From assembly GCF_020905415.1 (NCBI RefSeq), contig NZ_JAJJMP010000001.1, positions 1,189,501 through 1,253,500 on the forward strand: a stretch of DNA of 64,000 nt. Direction: 5' to 3'. The notes under the pieces are model-generated. The model saw only the letters and a list, made by a program, of their open reading frames with translations. It searched no databases and had not been told where the DNA came from. A program made the translations under genes and the position numbers. Origin of the DNA: Myroides oncorhynchi (lineage in GTDB: Bacteria > Bacteroidota > Bacteroidia > Flavobacteriales > Flavobacteriaceae). This document shows, piece by piece, positions 36,208 to 44,709 of this stretch (positions are counted from its first letter, which is position 1; each line of letters opens with the position of its first letter).

Positions 36208-37399
36208 GACTTTCTTTTTTATTGAATATAGATAATAATATATAACTTCCTATTCCGAATATCGCACTAACTATACTCGCTAATGCAATGCTTCCTATTA
36301 GATATTGTACTAAATGAGTAGACATTGACTCTAGCGAATATTCGTCTAAGATAATGTCTTTTGTTCCATTTGGAATCAAGTAATATCCTGTTCTAAGTGA
36401 TGCGAATATGATAATAGGGATCATTGGAGGAATACTCACATTAGAAAATGTAAAAGCCAATACTTTATTTAATCTAAATGTTATAGCCAAAAAGATAGAT
36501 AAAAATGACTGTAGTCCCCACAACGGAGCTATACCTATAAAGACTCCTAGGCTGATAGAGATTGCTTTTATACTTGGCGAATCATCACTACCTAAAACAT
36601 CTTGTCTGACAAAGTCTTTAAAGCTTTTTTTTTTGAACTTTCTGATAAAATTACGTGGTATGATATACAGTAACAACAAGGTTACTAATACGGTATTTAA
36701 GATACTAATACGCGTAAAGTCTTTAAACGGTCTGAAATGAGATACTCGCTCTGACTCATCATAGAGCACCTGTACAGGTACATTACGTACAGCCACATCA
36801 TTCCAAGATGCTCGTACAATAACTTCTATCTCGAACTCGAACTTCTTCGTATAATACTTTTTTGCTAATGAATTAAGAGGGTATAGGCGATATCCTGACT
36901 GTGTATCTGTCAACCTAACACCTGTCTCAAACCAAAACCAGAAATTAGAGAATTTGTTGCCAAAACTACTCTTCTTCGGCACGCCTTCTTGAGCCATATT
37001 ACGACTCCCGATTAACAGCAAATTCTTCTCTTCACTATCCACTAATGCCTGTACGAACACAGGTATATCAGTAGGGTAGTGCTGCCCGTCGCTATCTATC
37101 GTTATTGCATACTGATACCCCTGACGAATAGCTTCTCTAAAACCAACTGTCAATGCATTTCCCTTACCTTTATTATTGGGCAATGTGATGATATGTATTT
37201 TGGTAGTATATTCTGCAAGTATAGCTGAAGTATCATCAGTGGATCCGTCATTAACGACAATGATCTTATCCGTATAAGACAAGACTCCGTCTATAACCCG
37301 TCGTAAAGTTTTATGGTTATTATAAGTCGGAATTAAGACACAGATGCCTAATTCGGTAATCGTATTATTTGTGTTGAGTAAGGTAAGGTTGTCTTTCAT
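36200..37399 (-). CDS. Glycosyltransferase family 2 fused to DUF2062
   Basis: The 399-residue protein has an N-terminal GT-A domain (about 17-235) with VLIPTYNNHKTLRRVIDG, IIVVNDGSTDDT and the metal-binding DSDGQH (102-107), close to dolichol-phosphate-mannose-synthase types. It is followed by a C-terminal DUF2062 membrane region (about 270-390, four helices, GIAPLWGLQSF). It might glycosylate a lipid or the pigment at the inner membrane; known flexirubins are not usually glycosylated, so the role is unclear. It overlaps the MMPL gene start. Confidence 0.88.
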   Translation of the reverse strand: MKDNLTLLNTNNTITELGICVLIPTYNNHKTLRRVIDGVLSYTDKIIVVNDGSTDDTSAILAEYTTKIHIITLPNNKGKGNALTVGFREAIRQGYQYAITIDSDGQHYPTDIPVFVQALVDSEEKNLLLIGSRNMAQEGVPKKSSFGNKFSNFWFWFETGVRLTDTQSGYRLYPLNSLAKKYYTKKFEFEIEVIVRASWNDVAVRNVPVQVLYDESERVSHFRPFKDFTRISILNTVLVTLLLLYIIPRNFIRKFKKKSFKDFVRQDVLGSDDSPSIKAISISLGVFIGIAPLWGLQSFLSIFLAITFRLNKVLAFTFSNVSIPPMIPIIIFASLRTGYYLIPNGTKDIILDEYSLESMSTHLVQYLIGSIALASIVSAIFGIGSYILLSIFNKKESHV

Positions 37400-37413
37400 T
37401 TATTTATCTTCCG

Positions 37414-37893
37414 TTACAGAAGTTTTTTTCTCTCTTCAGTAGTGAACGCTTTTGATTGATTAGCATAGCCACTTATCCATTTCTTAATATCTGCAGATTG
37501 ACTGCTGTAGTTCTCTATTATCACCTTTTTATCTTCTTGTATAAACATCTTATACTTCACGATACCTGGTACATTCTCCTGTATAATTAACCTAATTAAT
37601 CTTATCTCTAAGTCTTTCGGTTTATTCTTAACGGCATTGTCTAATAGGTCAGCACCTTTCACAATCAGCGGTTTCTTATTCTTGATTCCCTTCTCAAACT
37701 TCGCCTTAGTGATTAATGCACTTCCTAAGTATGCATTAGACAAATCAGAACTACTAAGTGCACTTGCTTGCTTATAGAATACCTCCGCCAGTTCGGCAGA
37801 TTCATCTGCATGTTCAAAACTCTCTCTAATCTGTCCATTAGCAGACTGAAACCAGCATAACATGCTAATAAAAAATATAGTCAATAATCTCAT
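37414..37893 (-). CDS. Small exported hypothetical protein of the pigment operon
   Basis: The 159-residue protein has a signal peptide (1-20, ending SANGQ) and a helical mature part with SALSSSDLSNAYLGSALITK and GADLLDNAVKNKPKDLEIR segments resembling TPR-like helical hairpins. I do not recognise a catalytic motif. It lies 2 bases after the hotdog gene and 14 before the glycosyltransferase gene, so it is surely cotranscribed. A periplasmic helper in pigment export or assembly is a plausible guess. Confidence 0.75.
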   Translation of the reverse strand: MRLLTIFFISMLCWFQSANGQIRESFEHADESAELAEVFYKQASALSSSDLSNAYLGSALITKAKFEKGIKNKKPLIVKGADLLDNAVKNKPKDLEIRLIRLIIQENVPGIVKYKMFIQEDKKVIIENYSSQSADIKKWISGYANQSKAFTTEERKKLL

Positions 37894-37895
37894 AA

Positions 37896-38264
37896 TTACT
37901 GTTTATTATAAGTACTACTCATCTTTAATGCTATTTCCCCCATGAAGTCAATAGAGCTTTTTACCTTCAATATCTCTTCCTGCTCATCTATCTGTAGAGA
38001 GAAAGTCAATTCATTACACTTTTCAGGATTGATTAAAGCCATAAACTTTACATTGAGCACTTGCTCCATAAATAGTTCACGCTTCACTATCCCTTCAGAC
38101 AATTCTTTAATTATCTGCATCATACATATACCTGGCATCACCGGATTATTGGGGAAATGCCCTTTAAATACATCATGTGAAGTATTTAAGCGAACTAATG
38201 CAGAATATAAATTAGTGTCAGTATTATTAATACTAACTACCTCATAAAAATTGTCTATAAGCAT
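37896..38264 (-). CDS. FabZ-like hotdog 3-hydroxyacyl-ACP dehydratase
   Basis: I start at the ATG at 38264 (MLIDNFYEV) and not the one three codons upstream, because family members begin this way. The roughly 122-residue hotdog protein has the FabZ active-site loop GHFPNNPVMPGICMMQIIKE with the catalytic histidine, and a matching acidic residue in the following helix. It should dehydrate 3-hydroxyacyl-ACP during polyene chain growth. It is the first gene of the second pigment operon, with a TAGTTTTG promoter just upstream. Confidence 0.85.
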   Translation of the reverse strand: MLIDNFYEVVSINNTDTNLYSALVRLNTSHDVFKGHFPNNPVMPGICMMQIIKELSEGIVKRELFMEQVLNVKFMALINPEKCNELTFSLQIDEQEEILKVKSSIDFMGEIALKMSSTYNKQ

Positions 38265-38296
38265 AAAAAACAATGTTATATATTATAATAGTATTG

Positions 38297-38304
38297 CAAA
38301 ACTA
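38297..38304 (-). promoter_or_regulatory. Promoter -7 box for the second pigment operon
   Basis: TAGTTTTG on the minus strand, 32 bases before the ATG at 38264, fits TAnnTTTG. Confidence 0.6.
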
Positions 38305-38927
38305 ATTAAAAAAAACAAATACCTATTTAAACGCCGTTTAACTTATTTACAAAAATTCCCCTTTATAGAGTAGCTATTTTCTTATTTATCCGATAATTCC
38401 TCCTAATCACTAACATATAACTCTAAACCATTAGGTTAATTTTTAATATATCTGAAAAATTAAACTTTATTCATCTCTTTTGCACTCAACCTAATCATCT
38501 TCTTCTCTATCCATTACAACAATTTATAACACTCGTAGAACAACAACACCCCTCCCTTCTTCAAATCCCTTCTACACAGAACCAAGTTACCCATAGAAAA
38601 ACGTCTTCCTATTTATGTTCTATCTAAGGTTTCCTCTTCTTTATCCCTATGTGTTCCCTATGTGGTAGGCTGTTTTTGGCACTTTTCAGCCGACCAGATG
38701 CCGACCACCCCATTTTCAGCACAAAAAACACCATCCTATAATCACTGAGAATAGGCTCAATACATACTCGTTTTTCACCTTGGACTAACCAAAATTGTGA
38801 TTATATAATATTGATTATGCTAGTGTAATAATCTTTTGTTTATAGTACATTCACTATCTAGTACAATACACATTTACTTGTCAAAGGATTATTAAGCATA
38901 ATGTCCTAGAAAGATGAAACATCACTA

Positions 38928-38973
38928 TATAAAAAAAGGTTTAAACTATTCTCTCGAACAACTTAAACCTTTT
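38928..38973 (-). terminator. Terminator of the first pigment operon
   Basis: AAAAGGTTTAA (38935-38945) pairs with TTAAACCTTTT (38963-38973), and the minus-strand product ends in T residues. It lies 12 bases past the stop of the outer-membrane protein gene. Confidence 0.8.
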
Positions 38974-38984
38974 CTATCAGCAGA

Positions 38985-39578
38985 TTAAAACTTAAAGTAA
39001 GCTCCTATCTGGAAAGTATTATTACGCATAGTCTCAGAACTGTCATAATAGTTACCACTGTATGAATAATTACCTGTGTCGTTTATATCTATAATCCCAG
39101 GCATCCATCTAGCTTCTATCCCTAAACGTCTAGTAATATCTATTCCAAGACCAAAGTTAAATGTCAAATCTACTGGTGTAATATTCGATTCGTTACTACT
39201 AGTATTAATTGCAATACCAGGTCCTACTTGTAGATTAATTCGACCGAAATGGAATTTATTAATCATATTAATGTCTATATAATCAATAGTCATATCTGTG
39301 TTACCACGATAATTCTCAGGGTAAACATATCTATCAGTAGCATTATTAGCCCCTTGACGTGAGTAAACTAGCTCTGGTTGTAATTCATAAAACTTAGCTA
39401 AGCGAATAGGTAACTGAACTCCAGCATAGAAATTAGTACGATACTCCCCTCCAGTATTTGTTATATTACTAATGCTCCAACCTGCACGTACACCAGGGTT
39501 TAGTTTTCTTTGTTTCTCTTTAGCATAAGTCTGACTTACACCTGTGATCACTAATAAGAGTAATAATAGTTTCTTCAT
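38985..39578 (-). CDS. Outer-membrane beta-barrel (porin-like) protein
   Basis: The 197-residue protein has a signal peptide (MKKLLLLLLVITGVSQTYA) and alternating-polarity strands typical of small eight-stranded barrels (PGVRAGWSISNITNTGG, RTNFYAGVQLPIRL, LTFNFGLGIDITRRLGIEA). It ends in phenylalanine (FQIGAYFKF), the usual signal for the BAM complex. It is last in the 24-gene operon, so it may help place the pigment in the outer membrane, or may be a cotranscribed general porin-like protein. Confidence 0.85.
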   Translation of the reverse strand: MKKLLLLLLVITGVSQTYAKEKQRKLNPGVRAGWSISNITNTGGEYRTNFYAGVQLPIRLAKFYELQPELVYSRQGANNATDRYVYPENYRGNTDMTIDYIDINMINKFHFGRINLQVGPGIAINTSSNESNITPVDLTFNFGLGIDITRRLGIEARWMPGIIDINDTGNYSYSGNYYDSSETMRNNTFQIGAYFKF

Positions 39579-39610
39579 GATTATAGTGTGTTATTTTGTT
39601 AGTAGATGTT

Positions 39611-40237
39611 TCACTCTTCACTGACAGGAGTAAGTATAATCTTCATCGGGAAGTTATAATGCTCTATCGATAAGACTGGCTTACCATTTTCGACTGCTGT
39701 ATAGCAATAAGATACTTTAGCTTTCTTTGGTGTACCATAGACTACACGAGATACTCTCTCTAAGTAATTATCCCAAAACACGACAGTCTTAAGCTTATTA
39801 TACGTCCCAATAAAGATAGTCTTAGTCTCCCCTAATGATACAGCCGATGTAGGTAGCTTTACAGCTGTAAACAATTGAAAATCATTAGCTAGTATATTCA
39901 ATATAAATTTCTTATTTATATCAGTCATCACATAATTTGCTGTGTATCTATCCGAATAAATAGAAAAATCAAACAATGTGTTGCCAAAGTCTGACGTCAT
40001 AACTACTCTATGTAAATCTTTATCTATGCGCTTAATCACTAATAATCCGCTTAGCTCATTTTTAAACACAGTCACATTCGCCCTAAAAATATGTTCTTCT
40101 CCGACCTTAGCAAAGTAGTTATTATCGATAACTATTTCTTTAGGAGTGAAGGTGTCATTATATACATTATCTAGCTTAACACTCTTACATGAGACCACTA
40201 TTAATACGCAAATGCTAATTAGTAAAACTCGAATCAT
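39611..40237 (-). CDS. Lipoprotein, possibly LolB-like
   Basis: The 208-residue protein starts with a lipobox signal (CVLIVVSCKS, cysteine 17). The body is beta-rich with RANVTVFKNELSGLLVIKRI, FSIYSDRYTANYV and a C-terminal KILLSIEHYNF-like strand series (LSIEHYNFPMKIILTP). Its start overlaps the LolA-like gene by 23 bases. A LolA gene next to a beta-rich lipoprotein suggests a dedicated LolA/LolB-like pair carrying the hydrophobic pigment across the periplasm. That assignment is inference from context; sequence similarity to LolB itself is not obvious. Confidence 0.72.
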   Translation of the reverse strand: MIRVLLISICVLIVVSCKSVKLDNVYNDTFTPKEIVIDNNYFAKVGEEHIFRANVTVFKNELSGLLVIKRIDKDLHRVVMTSDFGNTLFDFSIYSDRYTANYVMTDINKKFILNILANDFQLFTAVKLPTSAVSLGETKTIFIGTYNKLKTVVFWDNYLERVSRVVYGTPKKAKVSYCYTAVENGKPVLSIEHYNFPMKIILTPVSEE

Positions 40238-40844
40238 TTAACTTGATATTAGTTTTCTTATTCTTAAATACGATGCGGGTATAATCATCCGAAGGTTCGA
40301 TAAGCTTCACTTCTGATACAGTGCTTTGTCCTTCATCGAAGTATAATTCTATCTGTGAGATATATTGAGTTATTTCTTTACTAGTAGGTACTAGTTTAGC
40401 AATACTTCGTTTGTTGTTTTTATAATAAGTGATTTTAAACTCCTTATCATCAAACATATTTCCACTGATACTACCTACGATAAGCGTATTAATCTTTGCG
40501 AACTTCTTATTGTTTCCGATGTCTATTTTATTCTTCTTACCCTGATCATTGATACTGATTTTATTGTCTTTAAAAGCAATACTGTATTCAAATGGATTAC
40601 TATATTTCCACAATAATTTATTCGGTACCTGAAGTAACATCGAACCCTTAGATTCTATGTCTTTAGACATAAAACTCATGTGTTTATACTGGGTAAAATC
40701 AGTTGATAGACTAGTTATTTCCTTCGTTTTAGAGATGACGTCTTTCTTAAATGTTGCAATCTCAGTCTGACTCATTGCCTTTTCTTGTGCTAAAGAAACT
40801 GTTGTAATAACTAATAAAAACAATGTGCTTAATACCTTATTCAT
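40215..40844 (-). CDS. LolA-like periplasmic carrier
   Basis: The 209-residue protein has a signal peptide (1-19, ending SLAQ) and the LolA pattern: TSLSTDFTQYKHMSFMSKDIESKG, MLLQVPNKLLWKYSNPFEY and IVFKNKKTNIKLNDSSF at the end. LolA normally carries lipoproteins to the outer membrane. Copies inside aryl polyene and flexirubin clusters are thought to carry pigment or lipid products. It follows the polysaccharide-deacetylase gene by 4 bases and overlaps the downstream lipoprotein gene. Confidence 0.88.
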   Translation of the reverse strand: MNKVLSTLFLLVITTVSLAQEKAMSQTEIATFKKDVISKTKEITSLSTDFTQYKHMSFMSKDIESKGSMLLQVPNKLLWKYSNPFEYSIAFKDNKISINDQGKKNKIDIGNNKKFAKINTLIVGSISGNMFDDKEFKITYYKNNKRSIAKLVPTSKEITQYISQIELYFDEGQSTVSEVKLIEPSDDYTRIVFKNKKTNIKLNDSSFTN

Positions 40845-40848
40845 ACTT

Positions 40849-41610
40849 TTAATTGTTTAATAATTCATCTAGAGTGACCATCTCATACCCTTGTTTAGTG
40901 AGTTCTATTAACAACATCTCTAGCACCTGTACAGTTTTATCTGTCGTATCGTGAAGCAAGATAATTCCTCCAGGCTTTATCTTGTGTTTTATACGTTCAA
41001 AAATACGTTGTTCTTTGTTAATAACGGTATCTAATGACCTAATATTCCAACCTGCTATCTTATAATGTGTTTTAGCTAACGCTTGGGCTATTTTAGGATT
41101 AGTCACTCCAAAAGGTGGTCTATACCACCCTGGTCTAATACCCGTAACCTCCATTATGGCGTGTTCTGCAAGTGAAATTTCTTGATAAACCTCATCTACT
41201 GAAAGAAAACCCATACGTGTCGTATGTGTATAAGTATGATTGCCGACAAGATGTCCCTGATCAAGGACTTGGCGCAAAATATGAGGATATACTTCTACTT
41301 GTTTTCCAATGCTAAAGAATGTCGCTTTCGCATGATACTGACTCAGTAAGTCGAGTACTTTAGGAGTAACTAGGGTAGGACCATCGTCAAAAGTAAGGGC
41401 AATGCGCTTACGAGATTCACCCTTGCGACAAGAGATTGCCTTGACAAAAACGTTTAGTCGAATATCAAAAGACCCCCAAGCGAGCATACCTAACCATAGA
41501 GCTCCACCTAATAGAAACCAACATAGGCTTGCCTTATAAATATATACAACTAAAGCAACTGCGATGAAATACAAGATTCCAACAGAGTTGATAAGTCTTA
41601 ATCTCAGCAT
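40849..41610 (-). CDS. Polysaccharide-deacetylase (NodB) family membrane protein
   Basis: The 253-residue protein has two N-terminal membrane helices (about 9-25 and 31-47) and a NodB domain with TFDDGP (73-78; metal and base aspartates), the metal-binding GNHTYTH, WYRPPFG and ILLHDTTD. All key catalytic residues are present, so it should be an active CE4-type deacetylase facing the periplasm. Its natural substrate in the pigment pathway is unknown; removal of an acyl group from an intermediate is possible. It overlaps the upstream ketosynthase-like gene by 7 bases. Confidence 0.9.
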   Translation of the reverse strand: MLRLRLINSVGILYFIAVALVVYIYKASLCWFLLGGALWLGMLAWGSFDIRLNVFVKAISCRKGESRKRIALTFDDGPTLVTPKVLDLLSQYHAKATFFSIGKQVEVYPHILRQVLDQGHLVGNHTYTHTTRMGFLSVDEVYQEISLAEHAIMEVTGIRPGWYRPPFGVTNPKIAQALAKTHYKIAGWNIRSLDTVINKEQRIFERIKHKIKPGGIILLHDTTDKTVQVLEMLLIELTKQGYEMVTLDELLNN

Positions 41611-42617
41611 TTTTGAAGTAAAGTTAGACTGTGATCTTTGCCATCGAATTGATTATACACTAAAAGATATTCTATAGATTTAGATTCTCCTGTACTTAAT
41701 AATACCTGTTTTTTCAACATTTCACAGGCATTTAAAAGACCAAAAGCCGAAGCTGTATGATATTCACCACTAAACTCCTTAAAGGTTTCTACTACACTAT
41801 TAGGACATATAGCTTCTGCTTGTAAATAGTAATCTCCATCATTAGCTGTCTGATTAATTCCTAGAACTAATACGTCTATCTGTGCACTCGTCAAAGAATT
41901 TCTCGTCAAAAATGAATGAATAAACTCTCGTACATTATCTATCTTATTACAGTTAGTAGTATCTACTAGTTCTGCATACGATGTGTCTGTATTCTTCTTA
42001 TCTAGCATGATAAAAGTAGCCCCTTCGCCATAGTTAACTCCTTTAGGAAATACTACATCTGTAGTATTAATCTTCTTCGATAGTTGTAGAAAATGCATGG
42101 TAATATCTCCAATTTCATCTATACCTCCTATTAATGCATTTGTCAATTCACCAGACTGCAACTGTAACATACCATCCAATAGAGCAGATTCGAATGAAGT
42201 ATTCTGATGCACATAGGTAAAATTATATCCTGTACACTGTAGCTGTAATGCAATCTGTCCACCTACTGTATTATGCGTAGATTGGATAAACGAAGTAGGT
42301 GTAAGATAACTCTCTTGATTATCTAACATTGTTGATAAAAACTTCTCTGAATCTATCAGACATCCTAACCCAGTACCCGTAATGACAGCATCAGGTATCG
42401 CTATAGCAGCTTCTTCTAAAGCTGAATGTGATGCATATATTCCCATCTTTACTCCCTTAGCCATACGTCTGATCATTGCGGCAGGAATAAGTTCTTTATA
42501 AGAAGGTTGTTTGGCTAGATTAATTCCCTGTTCTACTCTTTCAAGTTTAACTGATTTAAAATCTCTCGTTCCCTCCTGAAAAGAGACTGAACCGATACCA
42601 TTTATATATACTTTCAT
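41604..42617 (-). CDS. Ketosynthase-like chain-length-factor protein lacking the catalytic cysteine
   Basis: I start at the ATG at 42617 (MKVYINGIGSVSFQEG), which leaves a 4-base gap to the upstream ketosynthase; the longer frame would overlap it. The 337-residue protein has a ketosynthase fold, but at the nucleophile site it reads VHQNTSFESALLDG with no cysteine, and the HGT and GH histidine motifs are absent. It therefore probably pairs with the 42622-43818 ketosynthase as a chain-length factor, like the KS/CLF pair of aryl polyene pathways. Confidence 0.83.
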   Translation of the reverse strand: MKVYINGIGSVSFQEGTRDFKSVKLERVEQGINLAKQPSYKELIPAAMIRRMAKGVKMGIYASHSALEEAAIAIPDAVITGTGLGCLIDSEKFLSTMLDNQESYLTPTSFIQSTHNTVGGQIALQLQCTGYNFTYVHQNTSFESALLDGMLQLQSGELTNALIGGIDEIGDITMHFLQLSKKINTTDVVFPKGVNYGEGATFIMLDKKNTDTSYAELVDTTNCNKIDNVREFIHSFLTRNSLTSAQIDVLVLGINQTANDGDYYLQAEAICPNSVVETFKEFSGEYHTASAFGLLNACEMLKKQVLLSTGESKSIEYLLVYNQFDGKDHSLTLLQKC

Positions 42618-42621
42618 AACC

Positions 42622-43818
42622 TTATTTTTTAGAAAAAATAACTGTTGAACAATTACCTCCAAAACCAAATGAATTAGATAATACAATATTAACTTCCTTA
42701 TGTAATAAGTCAGTCTGTGGTCTAATCGAAAGTTCTTCCATTGGAGTCACATTATTCAGATTAGGAAACACTATTCCATACTGCATTGCTAATATACTAT
42801 ATACAGCTTCGATAGCTCCTGCAGCTGCAAGAGTATGCCCTGTATAGGGTTTTGTCGAGCTAAAGACAGGCATTTTATCAGTAAAAATACGTTCCATAGC
42901 CCTACCTTCTGATAAATCATTGTTTGGTGTTGCAGTACCATGTGCATTAACATAATCTATCTCATTAGGAGATATGCCTGCCATCTTTAATGCTTTTTGC
43001 ATCGCTAAGTAAGCACCTTCTCCATTCTCAGATGAGGCAGTCTGATGATAAGCGTCATTAGCATTACCATATCCACTGATTATACCTAGTATAGTCTTAC
43101 CATCTGCCAGTGCAACTCCTTCACGCTCTAATACTAAGTAAGCTGCAGCTTCTCCTAAATTTAATCCCTTTCTGTTTTGATCAAAAGGTGTATTATACCC
43201 ATCCGTAAGAATCATCAAAGTATTAAAACCATTAATTGTAAATTTAGATAAAGCATCAGTACCTCCAACGATAACGCGATCAAGTTTACCCGCTTTAAGT
43301 AATCTTGATCCTTGCATAATTGCATTAGCAGCTGATGAACATGCAGTACTAATCGTAGTAACTAGACCATGTAAACCAAGATAATCTGCTATCTTATCTG
43401 TAGAGTCTCCTGCTCCCTGTGTATCGATATACTTGCGACTAGTCTCTGTCTTCTCAAATTCATAGAAGAACTTCTCTGTATAATCCATGCCTCCAACAGA
43501 AGTAGAAGATATCAATCCTGTTGCACGAGAATTGATATCCTTTATTCCTGCATTAGCTACAGCCTCTCGTGCAGCATAAGCTCCCAATAACGCTGTACGT
43601 GTATAGTTATTATTAGCGTCTAATCCAAGTTCGCTTATTAATTCATCTGTTGTCTTTTTGACTTCTCCGACTTTAATAACTCCTCGATGAATAGATTCAA
43701 ACAAGGTCATCTCACCGATACCAGACTGACCTGATAATAGAGCATGATAATTCTCTTCGACAGTATTACCTATTGCCGAGATGATGCCCATACCTGTAAT
43801 AACTATACGTTCTTGCAT
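42622..43818 (-). CDS. Beta-ketoacyl-ACP synthase (KS of a KS/CLF pair)
   Basis: The 398-residue thiolase-fold enzyme carries the full Cys-His-His triad: C160 in TISTACSSAANA, the first histidine in NAHGTATPNND and the second in GHTLAAAGAIEA. It should condense malonyl-ACP with the growing aryl polyene chain. The adjacent downstream gene encodes a cysteine-less partner, and the ACP gene is 5 bases upstream, so these probably act together. It is more like FabF/ApeO than the primary-metabolism FabF. Confidence 0.92.
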   Translation of the reverse strand: MQERIVITGMGIISAIGNTVEENYHALLSGQSGIGEMTLFESIHRGVIKVGEVKKTTDELISELGLDANNNYTRTALLGAYAAREAVANAGIKDINSRATGLISSTSVGGMDYTEKFFYEFEKTETSRKYIDTQGAGDSTDKIADYLGLHGLVTTISTACSSAANAIMQGSRLLKAGKLDRVIVGGTDALSKFTINGFNTLMILTDGYNTPFDQNRKGLNLGEAAAYLVLEREGVALADGKTILGIISGYGNANDAYHQTASSENGEGAYLAMQKALKMAGISPNEIDYVNAHGTATPNNDLSEGRAMERIFTDKMPVFSSTKPYTGHTLAAAGAIEAVYSILAMQYGIVFPNLNNVTPMEELSIRPQTDLLHKEVNIVLSNSFGFGGNCSTVIFSKK

Positions 43819-43823
43819 TGGAT

Positions 43824-44081
43824 TTATTTTGTTCTGTTAGCAGCTATATAAGTTGCCATTGTTTCTATTGATTGGAAGATACTACGACCTTCTTTTGGAT
43901 CACTTAACTTAATTCCATAATCCTTGTCCATTAACACGATTAACTCTAATGCATCAATAGAATCTAACCCTAGACCATCACCAAAAAGTGCATCATTATC
44001 TTGGATATCTTCTACAGTGATATCTTCTAAGTTTAATACATCGATAATCTTAGTCTTTAATTCAATCTTTAAATCTTCCAT
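43824..44081 (-). CDS. Acyl carrier protein
   Basis: The 85-residue acidic helical protein has the phosphopantetheine attachment site LGLDSIDALEL, with serine 41. It is a dedicated carrier for chain elongation in the cluster and one of two ACPs here (the other is at 53529). Its start overlaps the end of the 44069-44704 gene by 13 bases, implying coupling. A phosphopantetheinyl transferase gene is not in the window. Confidence 0.94.
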   Translation of the reverse strand: MEDLKIELKTKIIDVLNLEDITVEDIQDNDALFGDGLGLDSIDALELIVLMDKDYGIKLSDPKEGRSIFQSIETMATYIAANRTK

Positions 44082-44704
44082 TTCCCTTTATATAAATTTT
44101 TAATATTCTCTTTTGTGTGATCTAATAATTCTTCCTGATATGATGAAACGATATACCCAAAGAAACGATACTCTCCTTCAAGGTAATTAACCCAAGCACA
44201 GATGACTTTCTTCGCTCTATCACTCGCTAATAGATAAGTGGCCTGCGTGTACATTAAGTCAACATCAAAGGAAGGAGAAATAAAAAACGCATTCTCTGAC
44301 TGTAACTTATGTCTAATACTAACCTCAGCTAAACAGATATTGGCTAATGTATAGACAAACACTGCAGGGCTAGGATAATAACTATCTTTATCTACTATAG
44401 TTTCACTGTGTTTAATATCCGTGTCTAAACTAGAACTAGCGTTACTAAACAACAAAGCTATATCTGAATTAGGTTGTTCAAATTCTTCTCCTTGAAGCAA
44501 ACATTCTGATCCTATAAACGCAAGTTTACTCAACGCATCCATCTTAAAAAATTTAGGATACTCTATTTCATTTGCTTTATAATACGCTTTTGCGAAGACA
44601 CCGAAGTCACCTTTTTCTCCTTCAAAAACAACCTTATCTAAACGACTTACTACTTCGTCTGATACAGTACACCATTGGCTGATGCTATATTTGTGCTGTT
44701 CCAT
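44069..44704 (-). CDS. Short ketosynthase-like protein without nucleophile
   Basis: The 211-residue protein resembles only the N-terminal half of a ketosynthase: LSKLAFIGSECLLQ, DIALLFSNASSSLDTD and PAVFVYTLANICLAEVSIRH follow the KS core order. At the nucleophile position there is TLANI with no cysteine, and the histidine-bearing C-terminal half is missing. It is therefore unlikely to be a condensing enzyme by itself. A structural partner or specificity factor for the adjacent ACP and ketosynthases is possible. The gene sits between two ketosynthase genes and an ACP gene. Confidence 0.72.
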   Translation of the reverse strand: MEQHKYSISQWCTVSDEVVSRLDKVVFEGEKGDFGVFAKAYYKANEIEYPKFFKMDALSKLAFIGSECLLQGEEFEQPNSDIALLFSNASSSLDTDIKHSETIVDKDSYYPSPAVFVYTLANICLAEVSIRHKLQSENAFFISPSFDVDLMYTQATYLLASDRAKKVICAWVNYLEGEYRFFGYIVSSYQEELLDHTKENIKNLYKGKWKI

Positions 44705-44709
44705 CTTAC

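Larger units (their letters stand above)
38274..38984. other. Noncoding gap between the two pigment operons
   Basis: This 711-base gap holds the promoter for the second operon (38297-38304) and the terminator of the first (38928-38973). The centre has two CCGACCA direct repeats 11 bases apart (about 38690-38708) within a slightly GC-richer patch. I see no gene in it. Confidence 0.65.

Noticed and set aside
42618..42686. Extended N-terminus of the chain-length factor
   Set aside because: It overlaps the upstream ketosynthase coding end and lacks ketosynthase similarity; MKVYING at 42617 is the normal start.
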